Origin: Rhodanobacter spathiphylli B39
GTDB taxonomy: Bacteria; Pseudomonadota; Gammaproteobacteria; Xanthomonadales; Rhodanobacteraceae
Assembly: GCF_000264295.1 (NCBI RefSeq)
Contig: NZ_AJXT01000007.1
Span: forward strand, 25,268-89,267
Length of the DNA: 64,000 nt
Direction of reading: 5' to 3'
The notes below the pieces were generated by a model. That model did not search any database. It saw nothing but the letters and a program-made list of their open reading frames with translations, and was not told where the DNA came from. This document shows positions 37,568 to 47,069 of this stretch, in pieces. A program made the position numbers and the translations under genes. Position 1 is the first letter of the stretch. Each line of letters starts with the position of its first letter.

Positions 37568-38581
37568 TCAGCCCTTGATGCGCTTCACGATCGCATCGGC
37601 GAAGCTGTCGGTGCTGCCCTTGCCGCCGATGTCCGGCGTCACGCTGTCGCGGTCGCTGGTCATGGTGTCGCGGATCGCCTGGCGCAGACGGTCGCCCTTG
37701 GCCACCATGTCCAGGTAGTCGAGCATGTCGGCGGCGGCCAGCAGCAGCGCGCACGGGTTGGCGATGCCCTTGCCGGCGATATCCGGCGCCGAGCCGTGCA
37801 CGGCCTCGAAGATCGCCGCGTGCTCGCCGATGTTGTCGCCCGGCGCCAGGCCCAGGCCGCCGACCAGGCCGGCGCACAGGTCGGACAGGATGTCGCCGAA
37901 CAGGTTGGTGGTGACGATCACGTCGAACTGCTCGGGCTTCATCACCAGCTGCATGCAGGTGTTGTCCACGATCATCTCGTTGAACTCGATCTGCGGGTAT
38001 TCCCTGGCGATCTCGCGCGCCACGTTGAGGAACAGGCCCGAGCTGGTCTTCAGGATGTTCGCCTTGTGCACGGCGGTGACCTTCTTGCGGCCCTTCTTCA
38101 CCGCCAGCTCGAACGCGTAGCGCACGATGCGGCTGCTGCCCTTGCGGGTGTTGCGCGCCACCGACTCGGCGATCTCGCCGTCTTCGGACAGGGTCTGGCC
38201 CTCGGAGCGGTAGGCACCTTCGGTGTTTTCGCGCACCGTGATGATGTCGATGTTCTCGTAGCGCGACTTGGTGCCGGGGAAGCTCACCGCCGGGCGCACG
38301 TTCGCGTACAGATCGAAAAGACGGCGCAGGGTCACGTTGACCGAGGTGAAGCCGCCACCGATCGGCGTGGTCAGCGGGCCTTTCAGCGCGACCTTGTGCT
38401 CGGCGATCCTGTCCAGCGTGGCCTTGGGCAGCAGATCGCCATGCTTGTCCAGTGCGACCATGCCGGCGTCGACGAAATCATAGGTCAGGCCGCAGTCCAG
38501 CGCGTCGAGCACGCGCAGGGTGGCGGTCATGATCTCCGGGCCGATGCCGTCGCCCGGGATCACGGCGATGGTTTTGTTCAT
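37568..38581 (-). CDS. icd: NAD-dependent isocitrate dehydrogenase
   Basis: 337 residues from the ATG at 38581 (GGAG upstream). IPGDGIGPEI and VTVRENTEGAYRSEG...NEMIVDNTCMQLVMKP are typical of the compact NAD-type ICDH/IPMDH family; LFGDILSDLCAGLVGGLGLAPGDNIG is the NAD-binding signature. It runs the TCA cycle step from isocitrate to 2-oxoglutarate. The ORF upstream to 38644 is rejected. Confidence 0.88.
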   Translation of the reverse strand: MNKTIAVIPGDGIGPEIMTATLRVLDALDCGLTYDFVDAGMVALDKHGDLLPKATLDRIAEHKVALKGPLTTPIGGGFTSVNVTLRRLFDLYANVRPAVSFPGTKSRYENIDIITVRENTEGAYRSEGQTLSEDGEIAESVARNTRKGSSRIVRYAFELAVKKGRKKVTAVHKANILKTSSGLFLNVAREIAREYPQIEFNEMIVDNTCMQLVMKPEQFDVIVTTNLFGDILSDLCAGLVGGLGLAPGDNIGEHAAIFEAVHGSAPDIAGKGIANPCALLLAAADMLDYLDMVAKGDRLRQAIRDTMTSDRDSVTPDIGGKGSTDSFADAIVKRIKG

Positions 38582-38789
38582 GGGGATACTCCTTGGGGGA
38601 CGATTGCGTGCGCGCATGGAACGGCGCAGGTCAAGACCGCCCATTATCGCTCATGCAGCGGCTCCCGGACAGCCGATGGCCCGGGAAAACCGTTGCAAAT
38701 CCTCGCACGGAGCATTGCAGAAACTCGCAGGAGGCTGGCCCATGCCCCGCCCCGGACAGTTGCGCCGCCGGAAGGGCATCCACGCGGGG

Positions 38790-39167
38790 TCAGCCGTGGT
38801 CGGCGCATTCCGCCGTGGTGGACTCGCCGCCTTCCAGCTTGTCCAGGAAGTCCACTGCCCGTCGCAGATGCGGGATCACGATCGAACCACCGACGACCAG
38901 GCCAACGCTGAACACCTCGAAGAATTCGTCGCGCTGCACGCCGGCCTCCTTGCACTGGGCCACGTGGTAGCTGATGCAGTCGTCGCAGCGCAACACCATC
39001 GAGGCGACCAGACCCAGCATCTCCTTGGTCTTCACGTCCAGCGCGCCGGGCTTGTAGGTCTGCGTGTCCAGCGCGAAGAAGCGCCGCACCACCTGATTGT
39101 CCTCGGCCAGGATGCGCTCGTTCATGCGCTGGCGGAATGCCGTGAATTCGGCAAACTTGTCGCTCAT
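38790..39167 (-). CDS. Carboxymuconolactone-decarboxylase family protein
   Basis: 125 residues with MVLRCDDCISYHVAQCKEAG, the CxxC-H active motif of the AhpD-like fold. This family acts in alkylhydroperoxidase-type thiol reactions. The start at 39167 overlaps the stop of glutaredoxin by 4 bp, so the two are translationally coupled; coupling of AhpD-like proteins with a glutaredoxin is consistent with a thiol-redox role. It is unrelated in position to the ECF41 system. Confidence 0.85.
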   Translation of the reverse strand: MSDKFAEFTAFRQRMNERILAEDNQVVRRFFALDTQTYKPGALDVKTKEMLGLVASMVLRCDDCISYHVAQCKEAGVQRDEFFEVFSVGLVVGGSIVIPHLRRAVDFLDKLEGGESTTAECADHG

Positions 39168-39427
39168 GCGCCCTGCTCCAGCAATTGCGCCAGCTTGCCG
39201 CTGCGGTCGGCCGCCACCAGGTCGTCGTAGCCGCCCACGTGCTGGTCGTTGACGAAAATCTGCGGCACCGTGCGGCGTCCGCCGCTGCGCGCCAGCATCG
39301 CATCGCGCTGCGCGGGATCGGCGTCCACGCGCACCTCGGTCCACTCCAGCCCCTTGGACTTCAGCAGGTTCTTGGCCGACACGCAGTACGGACACACGGC
39401 GGTCGAGTAGACCTCGATCTTGGACAT
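39164..39427 (-). CDS. grxC: Glutaredoxin 3
   Basis: 87 residues, MSKIEVYSTAVCPYCVSAK with the CPYC active site and TVPQIFVNDQHVGGYDDL for glutathione binding. A dithiol glutaredoxin of the cytoplasm. GGAG lies 7 bases before the ATG. It is followed by the AhpD-like gene. Confidence 0.95.
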   Translation of the reverse strand: MSKIEVYSTAVCPYCVSAKNLLKSKGLEWTEVRVDADPAQRDAMLARSGGRRTVPQIFVNDQHVGGYDDLVAADRSGKLAQLLEQGA

Positions 39428-39553
39428 CACGACACTCCACAAACAAAGGGGGAACTTCACCGTAAATGAGGCCGCGCGCGCCCGGCTCAAGCCGGACGGC
39501 TGCGGTGAACCGACGCAGCCGGGCACGGTCACAATGCTATTGTCGCCGAACCC

Positions 39554-41173
39554 ATGACCATGCCGCCACGTCCCGTCCCCTGCCTGCTCGCCACCCTGCT
39601 CTGCGCCGCGCTGGCGAGCGCCGCCCGTGCCCAGCAGGACGTGCGCCTGCCGGACCTGGGCAGTTCGGCGAACGCACTGATTTCACCGAGCGAGGCGCAG
39701 GACTATGGCGCCTCCATGCTGCGCCAGATGCGCGCGCTGGACATGGTGGTCGACGACCCGCTGCTGGACGACTACATCAACGACCTCGGTTACCGGCTGG
39801 TCGCCAGCAGCGACAAGCCGAAGGAACATTTCGCCTTCTTCATCGTGAAGGACCCGGAAATCAATGCCTTTGCCGCGCCTGGCGGCTATATCGCGGTGAA
39901 CTCGGGTCTGCTCACGATCACCCGCGACGAAAGCGAGCTGGCCGGCGTGATCGCCCACGAAATCGGCCACATCACCCAGAACCACCTGCAGCGCGCGTTC
40001 GAGGATTCGAAGAAGGACGCACCGTTGATGGCCCTGGTGCTGCTCGGCGCGATCGCCGCCGGGGCCAGCAGCCACAGCGGCGACGCGCCGATGGCCGTAC
40101 TGGCCGGCGGCCAGGGCCTGATCGCGCAGAAGTCGATCAATTTCACCCGCAAGGACGAAATCGAAGCCGATCGCGTCGGCATCCAGACGCTGTCCAAGGC
40201 CGGCTTCGATCCCAATGCGATGGCGGGCTTCTTCCAGCGCATGCAGGATGCGATGAGCGCCGGCGCCGGCGGCGAGGACGTGCCGGCCCTGTTGCAGACG
40301 CATCCGGTGACGACCAGCCGGATCAGCGACGCCAAGGCGCGTGCCGATGCGCTGATCGCCGCGCAGAAGCTGCGCGTGGGCATCAGCGGAATCGACCGGC
40401 AGCAATGGGCGAGGAGCACGGCGCCGATCCCCTTCGTGAAGGACCCTGCCACCCTGCTCGCTGCCCACCGCACCGGCGATCTGGACACCTACACGCTGAT
40501 GCGCGAGCGCGCCCGCGTGCTGGCCGGCGACGCCACGCGGCTGGCCACGTATTACGCGTCCAGCCTGCAGACGCGCCACGATTTCCACACGCCGGCCAAT
40601 CACTACGGTTACGCCCTGGCGCTGACGCGCAGTGGCCGCGGCGCGCAGGCCCTGGGGCAACTGCAGCCACTGCTGGACAACCACCCGGGAAACCTGCTGC
40701 TGAGGCTGGCCGTGGCCGACGCCCGCCTGCAGGCCGGCCAGCGCCCCGCCGCGCTGGCCATCTACTCCGAACTCAATACCCAGTCCCCGCGCAACCGTGC
40801 AGTCGCGCTGGCGTATGCCCACGCACTCACCGCCGGCGGCGACAGGGACCAGGCCCGGCTCGCCGCCGGCATGTTGCGGCCACTGCTGGACAATGCCAGC
40901 GAACCGGAGATCTACAGCACCTACGCCCGTGCCAGCGACAAGGCCGGCGACAGCGTGCGCGCCGGCGAGGCCTACGCCGACGCAAGCTACTACTCGGGCC
41001 GGCCGTACGACGCCATGGAGCAGCTCAAGCGGCTGCTCAAGCGCGACGACCTGGACTACTACGCCCGCGTGCGCATCCAGGCGCGGATCACCGAGCTGAC
41101 CCCACTGGTGCTGGAACTGCACAAGCGCAAGATCCGGACCGCGGACAGTCCCGGCGATGATTCGCGGCAATGA
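39554..41173 (+). CDS. bepA: Periplasmic M48 metallopeptidase BepA
   Basis: 539 residues. Signal peptide (CLLATLLCAALASAARA), then an M48 protease domain with HEIGH (His135-His139) and the downstream Glu in EIEADRVGI. TPR repeats fill the C-terminal half (ALALTRSGRGAQALGQLQPLLDN, NRAVALAYAHAL). BepA degrades or assists LptD and other outer-membrane proteins in assembly. It is divergent from grxC. Confidence 0.92.
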   Translation: MTMPPRPVPCLLATLLCAALASAARAQQDVRLPDLGSSANALISPSEAQDYGASMLRQMRALDMVVDDPLLDDYINDLGYRLVASSDKPKEHFAFFIVKDPEINAFAAPGGYIAVNSGLLTITRDESELAGVIAHEIGHITQNHLQRAFEDSKKDAPLMALVLLGAIAAGASSHSGDAPMAVLAGGQGLIAQKSINFTRKDEIEADRVGIQTLSKAGFDPNAMAGFFQRMQDAMSAGAGGEDVPALLQTHPVTTSRISDAKARADALIAAQKLRVGISGIDRQQWARSTAPIPFVKDPATLLAAHRTGDLDTYTLMRERARVLAGDATRLATYYASSLQTRHDFHTPANHYGYALALTRSGRGAQALGQLQPLLDNHPGNLLLRLAVADARLQAGQRPAALAIYSELNTQSPRNRAVALAYAHALTAGGDRDQARLAAGMLRPLLDNASEPEIYSTYARASDKAGDSVRAGEAYADASYYSGRPYDAMEQLKRLLKRDDLDYYARVRIQARITELTPLVLELHKRKIRTADSPGDDSRQ

Positions 41174-41181
41174 GCGCCACA

Positions 41182-41199
41182 CTGTCATCGCCGCGTAAC
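41182..41199 (+). promoter_or_regulatory. Possible Pho box upstream of phoB
   Basis: CTGTCAT (41182-41188), 4 bp, then GCGTAAC (41193-41199). The first half is a perfect 7-mer; the second matches CTGTCAY in 4 of 7. A -10-like CAATAC follows about 12 bp later. It could support phosphate-starvation autoregulation. Confidence 0.4.
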
Positions 41200-41246
41200 A
41201 TGGATTCGCTGCAATACTTCCGTCATCCGCCACGGCAGACCACCGC

Positions 41247-41936
41247 GTGCACAAACGCATCCTCATCGTTGAAGACGAGACCTCGATTCGCGAGATGATC
41301 GCCTTTGCCCTGCGCAAGGCCGGCATGGAAGCGATACAGGCGGTCGATGCCCGCGCCGCCCAGCTGGCGCTGTCCGAGCAGGTGCCCGACCTGATCCTGC
41401 TGGACTGGATGCTGCCGGGCATGAGCGGGCTGGAGCTGGCACGGCGCCTGCGCAAGGAAGAGCTCAGTCGCGAAATCCCGATCATCATGCTTACCGCGCG
41501 CGGCGAGGAAATGGATCGCGTCAACGGACTGGAGGCCGGCGTCGACGATTACGTGGTGAAACCGTTCTCCACCCGCGAGCTGGTCGCCCGGATCAAGGCC
41601 GTCCTGCGGCGCAGCCAGGGCGACGACGGCTCGGGCGTGATCGAGCTGGGCGGGCTGCGCATCGACGGCGCCGCGCACCGAGTGTTCGCCGGCGAAGAGC
41701 CGGTGGCGATCGGCCCCACCGAGTATCGGCTGCTGTATTTCTTCATGACCCATGCCGAGCGGGTCTACTCGCGTGCGCAGTTGCTGGACCATGTCTGGGG
41801 CGGCAGCGTCTACGTGGAAGAGCGCACCGTCGACGTGCATATCCGCCGGCTGCGCAAGACGCTGGAGCCGTGGAAGCTGGACGAACTGGTGCAGACGGTG
41901 CGCGGCACCGGCTACCGTTTTTCCACCAGCATCTGA
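41247..41936 (+). CDS. phoB: Phosphate regulon response regulator PhoB
   Basis: 229 residues from GTG 41247. The receiver domain has [10 protein letters not shown], the phospho-acceptor Asp53 ([10 protein letters not shown]) and the KPF motif. The C-terminal winged-helix is of the OmpR/PhoB type ([16 protein letters not shown]...VRGTGYRF). The gene precedes phoR and the polyphosphate genes ppk and ppx, a logical phosphate cluster. Confidence 0.96.
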   Translation: MHKRILIVEDETSIREMIAFALRKAGMEAIQAVDARAAQLALSEQVPDLILLDWMLPGMSGLELARRLRKEELSREIPIIMLTARGEEMDRVNGLEAGVDDYVVKPFSTRELVARIKAVLRRSQGDDGSGVIELGGLRIDGAAHRVFAGEEPVAIGPTEYRLLYFFMTHAERVYSRAQLLDHVWGGSVYVEERTVDVHIRRLRKTLEPWKLDELVQTVRGTGYRFSTSI

Positions 41937-42020
41937 ACGGCGCCGCCTCGCTTGCGTCGTCGGCACCTTTTGCCGATGCTGGCGGTCGCCGCATACGCCC
42001 CCGGATGATCCCGCCCCCGC

Positions 42021-43268
42021 ATGCCTGACTGGAAACTCCCCACGTTCCTCGCCTCGATCCTGTGCGCCGGGGCGGCGCTGGGCTGGCTGGCCGGAAGTTC
42101 CGCCTGGGCCGGGCTGGCCATCGCCGCCATCATCGGAGTCGTCTTCCTGCTGACCCGGCTCCGTCATCTGCAGCGGGCCATGATGGCGGCATCCGTGACT
42201 GCCAGCCCCATGCAGGATGACCGACTCATGACACGCGCACACCTGCTCGCCTCGAACCTGCGCGACCTTCGCCAGGCTGCGGATCGCCTGCCGGATGCCG
42301 TAGTGCTGCTGGACCGCCGGCAGCAGATCCGCTGGTTCAACCATGCCGCGGAAAGCCTGCTCGGGCTGAACCGGACGCGGGATCGCGGCCAGCCGCTGAT
42401 CCAGCGGATGGCTCACTCCGACCTGGCCGACTGGCTGCGCGACGGGGCGCAAGGCCAGCTTGATGACGTCGCCGCCCCGGGCAACAAGGACAACCAGCTC
42501 AACGTCACCCTGCTGCCGTTCGGCGAGCATCAGCAACTGCTGCTGGCGCACGACATCACTCCCATGAAGCGACTGGAACAGGTGCGCCGGGATTTCGTCT
42601 CCAATGTCTCCCATGAGCTGCGCACGCCGTTGACGGTAATCCACGGCTATCTCGAACTGCTGGACCCCGAGGACGTACCCGAGCTGGCACCGGTGCTCGG
42701 CGAGATGCGGGCACAGTCGAAGCGGATGGGCCAGATCGTCGAGGACCTGCTGACCCTGTCGCGACTGGAGACCCAGCACGAGGTGATCGACGAACGCGTG
42801 CCGATGGCCGCGCTGCTGGCCACCGTGCGCAAGGAGGCCGAAGCGCTCAGCCAGGGGCGCCACCAGATCAGCCTGGAATCCACCGCCAACGCGGACCTGT
42901 TCGGCTCGCCGAAGGATCTGCACAGCGCGTTGTCGAACCTGGTCAGCAACGCGGTGCGCTATACGCCCAACGGCGGCAGCATCGCGATCCGCTGGCGGCG
43001 CGAGCCCGGCGGCGCGGTGTATTCGGTCAGCGACACCGGTTTCGGCATCCCCGCCAATCACCTGGCCCGCCTGACCGAACGATTCTACCGGGTGTCCTCC
43101 AGCCGTTCGCGCGACAGCGGCGGCACCGGGCTCGGGCTGTCGATCGTCAAGCACGTGCTGAACCTGCACCAGGCTCGCCTGCAGATCGAAAGCGAAGCCG
43201 GCGCCGGCTCCACCTTTTCCTGCCACTTCGGCGATGAACGATTGCTGGCTCCCGACACCGGCGAGTGA
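42021..43268 (+). CDS. phoR: Phosphate regulon sensor histidine kinase PhoR
   Basis: 415 residues. Two N-terminal transmembrane segments without a large periplasmic loop (about 7-45), a PAS domain (about 85-170), the dimerisation-phosphotransfer domain with NVSHELRTPLTVIHGYLEL (His198), and HATPase (DTGFGIPANHLARLTERFYR, GGTGLGLSIVKH). It phosphorylates PhoB under low phosphate. It is 84 bp downstream of phoB. Confidence 0.96.
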   Translation: MPDWKLPTFLASILCAGAALGWLAGSSAWAGLAIAAIIGVVFLLTRLRHLQRAMMAASVTASPMQDDRLMTRAHLLASNLRDLRQAADRLPDAVVLLDRRQQIRWFNHAAESLLGLNRTRDRGQPLIQRMAHSDLADWLRDGAQGQLDDVAAPGNKDNQLNVTLLPFGEHQQLLLAHDITPMKRLEQVRRDFVSNVSHELRTPLTVIHGYLELLDPEDVPELAPVLGEMRAQSKRMGQIVEDLLTLSRLETQHEVIDERVPMAALLATVRKEAEALSQGRHQISLESTANADLFGSPKDLHSALSNLVSNAVRYTPNGGSIAIRWRREPGGAVYSVSDTGFGIPANHLARLTERFYRVSSSRSRDSGGTGLGLSIVKHVLNLHQARLQIESEAGAGSTFSCHFGDERLLAPDTGE

Positions 43269-43322
43269 AGCTGCCGGCGCCGGCGCGATGTATTTGGCGC
43301 ACGTCATGGGCCAGAATGAAGC

Positions 43323-45416
43323 ATGCCCACACCACCGAGTTGCCCATCGCCCGAGACCGGTCCCGGTGCGCCGGAGTTGTATCTCAGCCGCGAGCTGGCC
43401 GCGCTGGAGTTCAACTTCCGGGTGCTGGCGATGGCGCGCGACCCGAGCGTGCCGCTGCTTGAGCGCTTGCGCTACCTGAGCATCGTGGCCAGCAACCTCG
43501 ACGAGTTCTTCGAGGTGCGGGTGGCAATGCTCAAGCACCACCACGCGTACGGTTCGGCCGCACCGGGTCCCGACGGCGTCAGCTCCGGCGACCTGCTGGC
43601 GCAGATCCGCAGTCGCGTGCTGGACCTGGTCGCCGAGCAGTACGCAACCTGGCAGGAACAGATCGGTCCCCAGCTGGACGCCGAGCAGATCCACATCCTC
43701 ACCCGCAAACGCTGGAACCCGCGCCAGCGGCGCTGGCTGCAGGGCTATTTCGAGCACGAGGTGCTGCCGGTATTGTCGCCGCTGGGGCTGGACCCGGCGC
43801 ATCCGTTCCCGCGCATCCTCAACAAGACGCTGAACATCGCGGTGGTGCTGAAGGGGCGCGATGCCTTCGGCCACGAGGGGCACATGGCGCTGGTGCGGGC
43901 ACCGCGCTCGCTGCCCCGGATCATCCGCGTGCCTGCCGAAGTCAGCGGCCCGGGCGAGCATTTCGTGTTTCTTGCCGAGCTGCTTCAGGCCTTCGTCGAC
44001 CTGATGTTCCCCGGCCTCAGGGTGGTCGGCTCGTACCAGTTCCGGGTCACCCGCAACAGCGAGCTGATCGTCGAGGAGGCCGAGGTGGAGAACCTCGCGC
44101 TGGCCCTCAGCGAGGAGCTGGTCGGGCGCGGCTACGCGCGGCCGGTGCGGCTGGAAATCGCCAACGACTGTCCGAAGGCGATCACCGCAATGCTGGTGCA
44201 GAACTTCCAGCTGGAGGAAACCGACGTCTACCGCTGCGACGGCCCGGTCAACATCATCCGCGCCGGGCTGATCTACGACTGGCTGGATCGGCCGGAACTG
44301 AAGTTCCCGCGCTTCAATCCGCAGCTGCCGCCGGCGCTCGAGAGCAGCCGCAACAAGTTCGACCTGATCAGCCAGCACGACGTGCTGCTGCACCATCCGT
44401 ATCAGAGCTTCTCCGCAGTGATCGACCTGCTGCGCCAGGCCACCGCCGATCCGCAGGTGCTGGCGATCAAGCAGACCCTGTACCGCGCGGGCGAGGACAC
44501 CCCGCTGGTCGACCTGCTGGTCGAGGCGGCCCGCAACGGCAAGGACGTCACCGTGGTGATCGAGCTGCGCGCGCGCTTCGACGAGGAGGCCAATATCCGG
44601 CTGGCCACGCGGCTGCAGGAAGCCGGCGTGCAGGTGGTCTACGGCGTGGTCGGCTACAAGACCCACGCCAAGATGATGCTGATCGTACGCCGCGAAGGCG
44701 AGGCACTGCGCCGCTACGTGCACCTCTCCACCGGCAACTACCATCAGGCCAACAGCCGGATGTACACCGACATCGGATTGATGACGGCGAACCCCGAGAT
44801 CGGCGAGGACATGCACAAGGTCTTCCAGCAACTGTCCGGTCTGGGACCCATCATCGACCTGAAGCGCCTGTTGCATTCGCCGTTCACGCTGTATCCGAAA
44901 GTGCTGGAGAAGATCGAGCGCGAGACCGCCCACGCGGCCGCAGGCCGGCCGGCGCGCATCGTGGCCAAGCTCAACGCGCTCAATGAAGCACGGGTGATCT
45001 CCGCGCTGTACCGGGCTTCCCAGGCCGGCGTGGAGATCGACCTGGTCGTGCGTGGTGCGTGCACCCTTCGCCCCGGCCTGCCCGGCATCTCCGAGCGCAT
45101 CCGGGTGCGCTCGATCGTGGGGCGTTTCCTCGAACACAGCCGGGTGTACTGGTTTGCCAACGATGGCGATGCGGAGATCTATTGCGCCAGCGCGGACTGG
45201 ATGGAGCGCAACCTGATGCGGCGGATCGAGGTGGCCTTCCCGATCCTGGACCCGGACCTGGCGGCGCGCGTGTTCGAGGAAACCCTGGCCAACGGGCTGG
45301 CCGACAACACCCAGGCCTGGCTGCTGGGCAGCGACGGCCGGTATGTCCGCGCCACTCCCGGCGAGCATCCGCCGTACAGCGCCCAGCAGGGCCTGCTCGA
45401 GCGCTACTGCAAGTGA
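43323..45416 (+). CDS. ppk1: Polyphosphate kinase 1
   Basis: 697 residues of the PPK1 family: N-terminal YLSRELAALEFNFRVLAMARD, then PLLERLRYLSIVASNLDEFFEVRVA, the phospholipase-D-like core HPYQSFSAVIDLL, and catalytic His in KTHAKMMLIVRREGEALRRYVHLSTGNYH. It polymerises ATP gamma-phosphate into polyphosphate. It follows phoR and precedes ppx. Confidence 0.97.
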   Translation: MPTPPSCPSPETGPGAPELYLSRELAALEFNFRVLAMARDPSVPLLERLRYLSIVASNLDEFFEVRVAMLKHHHAYGSAAPGPDGVSSGDLLAQIRSRVLDLVAEQYATWQEQIGPQLDAEQIHILTRKRWNPRQRRWLQGYFEHEVLPVLSPLGLDPAHPFPRILNKTLNIAVVLKGRDAFGHEGHMALVRAPRSLPRIIRVPAEVSGPGEHFVFLAELLQAFVDLMFPGLRVVGSYQFRVTRNSELIVEEAEVENLALALSEELVGRGYARPVRLEIANDCPKAITAMLVQNFQLEETDVYRCDGPVNIIRAGLIYDWLDRPELKFPRFNPQLPPALESSRNKFDLISQHDVLLHHPYQSFSAVIDLLRQATADPQVLAIKQTLYRAGEDTPLVDLLVEAARNGKDVTVVIELRARFDEEANIRLATRLQEAGVQVVYGVVGYKTHAKMMLIVRREGEALRRYVHLSTGNYHQANSRMYTDIGLMTANPEIGEDMHKVFQQLSGLGPIIDLKRLLHSPFTLYPKVLEKIERETAHAAAGRPARIVAKLNALNEARVISALYRASQAGVEIDLVVRGACTLRPGLPGISERIRVRSIVGRFLEHSRVYWFANDGDAEIYCASADWMERNLMRRIEVAFPILDPDLAARVFEETLANGLADNTQAWLLGSDGRYVRATPGEHPPYSAQQGLLERYCK

Positions 45417-45494
45417 GTCGAACGCCATGAACCGATGCAAGCCTTTCACGCGCGCGTGCGAGAATCCGTCCTTTATCGTCGCGGGAGCCCCGGC

Positions 45495-47012
45495 GTGAGC
45501 CCAGCCGAACAGACACCCATCCGCGACGGTGAACTCATCGCCGCGATCGACATGGGTTCCAACAGCTTCCACATGGTGGTCGCGCGGATGGAACATGGCG
45601 AACCGCGGGTGATCGATCGCCTGCGCGACACCGTGCGGATGGCCGCCGGCCTGCGTGCCGACGGCAGCCTCGACGCCGAACGGCGCGCCCGCGCGATCGC
45701 CTGCCTGGCCCGCTTCGGCCAGCGCATTGCCGGCCTGCCGTCGATACGGGTGCGCGCGGTGGCCACCAACACGGTCCGCCGGCTCGCCTCGCCGCAGACC
45801 TTCCTGACCGCGGCCGAGGCTGCGCTCGGCCATCCGATCGAAGTGGTTTCCGGGCGTGAGGAAGGCCGCCTGATCTTCCTCGGTGCCGCCCACGACCTGC
45901 CCGTTTCGCGCGAGCCGCGACTGGTCATCGACGTGGGTGGCGGCAGCACCGAATTCATCATCGGCCGGGGCCTGGCCCCGCTGCATACCGAAAGCGTGCA
46001 GGCCGGCTGCATTGCCTCGACCCTGCGTTTCTTCCCGGGCGGCAAGATCAACCGCAAGCGCTGGCAGCGCGCGGTGAGCGAGATCGGCGTGCTGCTGCAG
46101 CAGTTCGCCGAGGACTACCGCGAATCCGGCTGGCAGGATGCCTACGGCTCCTCCGGCACGGCCAAGTCGATCGGCTCGGTCGTGCAGGAAATGAAGTTCT
46201 GCGACGACGGCATCACCTCCGCCTCGCTGGCTTCGCTGCGCGATGTGCTGATCGAACACGGCCAGATCAGCACGCTCAAGCTGCCTGGCCTGGTCGAGGA
46301 CCGTGCGCCCGTGCTCGCCGGCGGCGTGGTGATCATGGAGGCGGCTTTTGCCGCGCTGGGCATCGAACGGCTGCGCGTGTGCGAAAGCTCGATGCGCGAA
46401 GGGCTGCTGTGGGACCTGCTGGGCCGCGCCGGCGGCAGCGATCCGCGTACCGCCAGCATCGAGGCACTGGCCAGCCGCTATGGCGTGGATCGCGCCCAGG
46501 CACGCCGGGTCGAATCGACCGCACTGATGCTGTTCGACCAGGTGGCACGCAGCTGGAAGCTGGACGCCGACGCACGCGAATGGCTTTCCTGGGCCGCGCG
46601 CGTGCATGAGATCGGCCTGGCCATCGCGCACAGCCAGCACCACCATCATGGCGCCTACATCCTGCGGCACGCCGACCTGGCCGGCTTCTCACGGCAGGAG
46701 CAGCAGCTGCTGGCCGCGGTGGTCGACATGCATCGGCGCAAGCCGGACAAGTCGGTGATCACCGCCTTGCCGCAGCGTTATCGCACACTGGCCCGATACA
46801 CCACGGCGCTGCTGCGCCTGGCCGTGCTGTTCCGCCGCGCACGTCGCGCCGAGTCGCTGCCGCAGATGCGCCTGGCCGCCAGCAGCCGATCGCTGCGACT
46901 GACCTTGCCGCACGCGTGGTTCGAGCAGCACCCGCTCAGCGAAGCGGACCTGCAACAGGAACAGGCGCCGATGGCCGAACTCGGCCTGCGGCTGGAACTC
47001 AGCGGCAGCTGA
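45495..47012 (+). CDS. ppx: Exopolyphosphatase
   Basis: 505 residues from GTG 45495, preceded by GGGAG. The ASKHA fold has AAIDMGSNSFHMVVAR, VVSGREEGRLIFLG and IDVGGGSTEFIIG; an HD-like C-terminal half ends HRRKPDKSV. It removes terminal phosphate from polyphosphate and can act on ppGpp-family substrates. It is 78 bp past ppk1 and completes the polyphosphate cycle. Confidence 0.96.
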   Translation: MSPAEQTPIRDGELIAAIDMGSNSFHMVVARMEHGEPRVIDRLRDTVRMAAGLRADGSLDAERRARAIACLARFGQRIAGLPSIRVRAVATNTVRRLASPQTFLTAAEAALGHPIEVVSGREEGRLIFLGAAHDLPVSREPRLVIDVGGGSTEFIIGRGLAPLHTESVQAGCIASTLRFFPGGKINRKRWQRAVSEIGVLLQQFAEDYRESGWQDAYGSSGTAKSIGSVVQEMKFCDDGITSASLASLRDVLIEHGQISTLKLPGLVEDRAPVLAGGVVIMEAAFAALGIERLRVCESSMREGLLWDLLGRAGGSDPRTASIEALASRYGVDRAQARRVESTALMLFDQVARSWKLDADAREWLSWAARVHEIGLAIAHSQHHHHGAYILRHADLAGFSRQEQQLLAAVVDMHRRKPDKSVITALPQRYRTLARYTTALLRLAVLFRRARRAESLPQMRLAASSRSLRLTLPHAWFEQHPLSEADLQQEQAPMAELGLRLELSGS

Positions 47013-47069
47013 CGCGAACCCGCGCGGCGGCGGCGCCGCGTATGATGTCCCGAGACCCCGACCATCTTT

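Noticed and set aside
36327..37718. A 463-codon frame overlapping the ECF41 sigma factor and its partner
   Set aside because: Different frame, Arg/Ala-rich, no domain; the sigma factor and decarboxylase frames are clearly the real ones.
41223..46670. An 1815-codon open frame on the minus strand opposite phoB-phoR-ppk1-ppx
   Set aside because: It is antisense to four well-identified genes, its translation is low in complexity (His/Gln/Arg/Ala-rich), and no domain is recognisable. It is a product of GC-rich codon bias.
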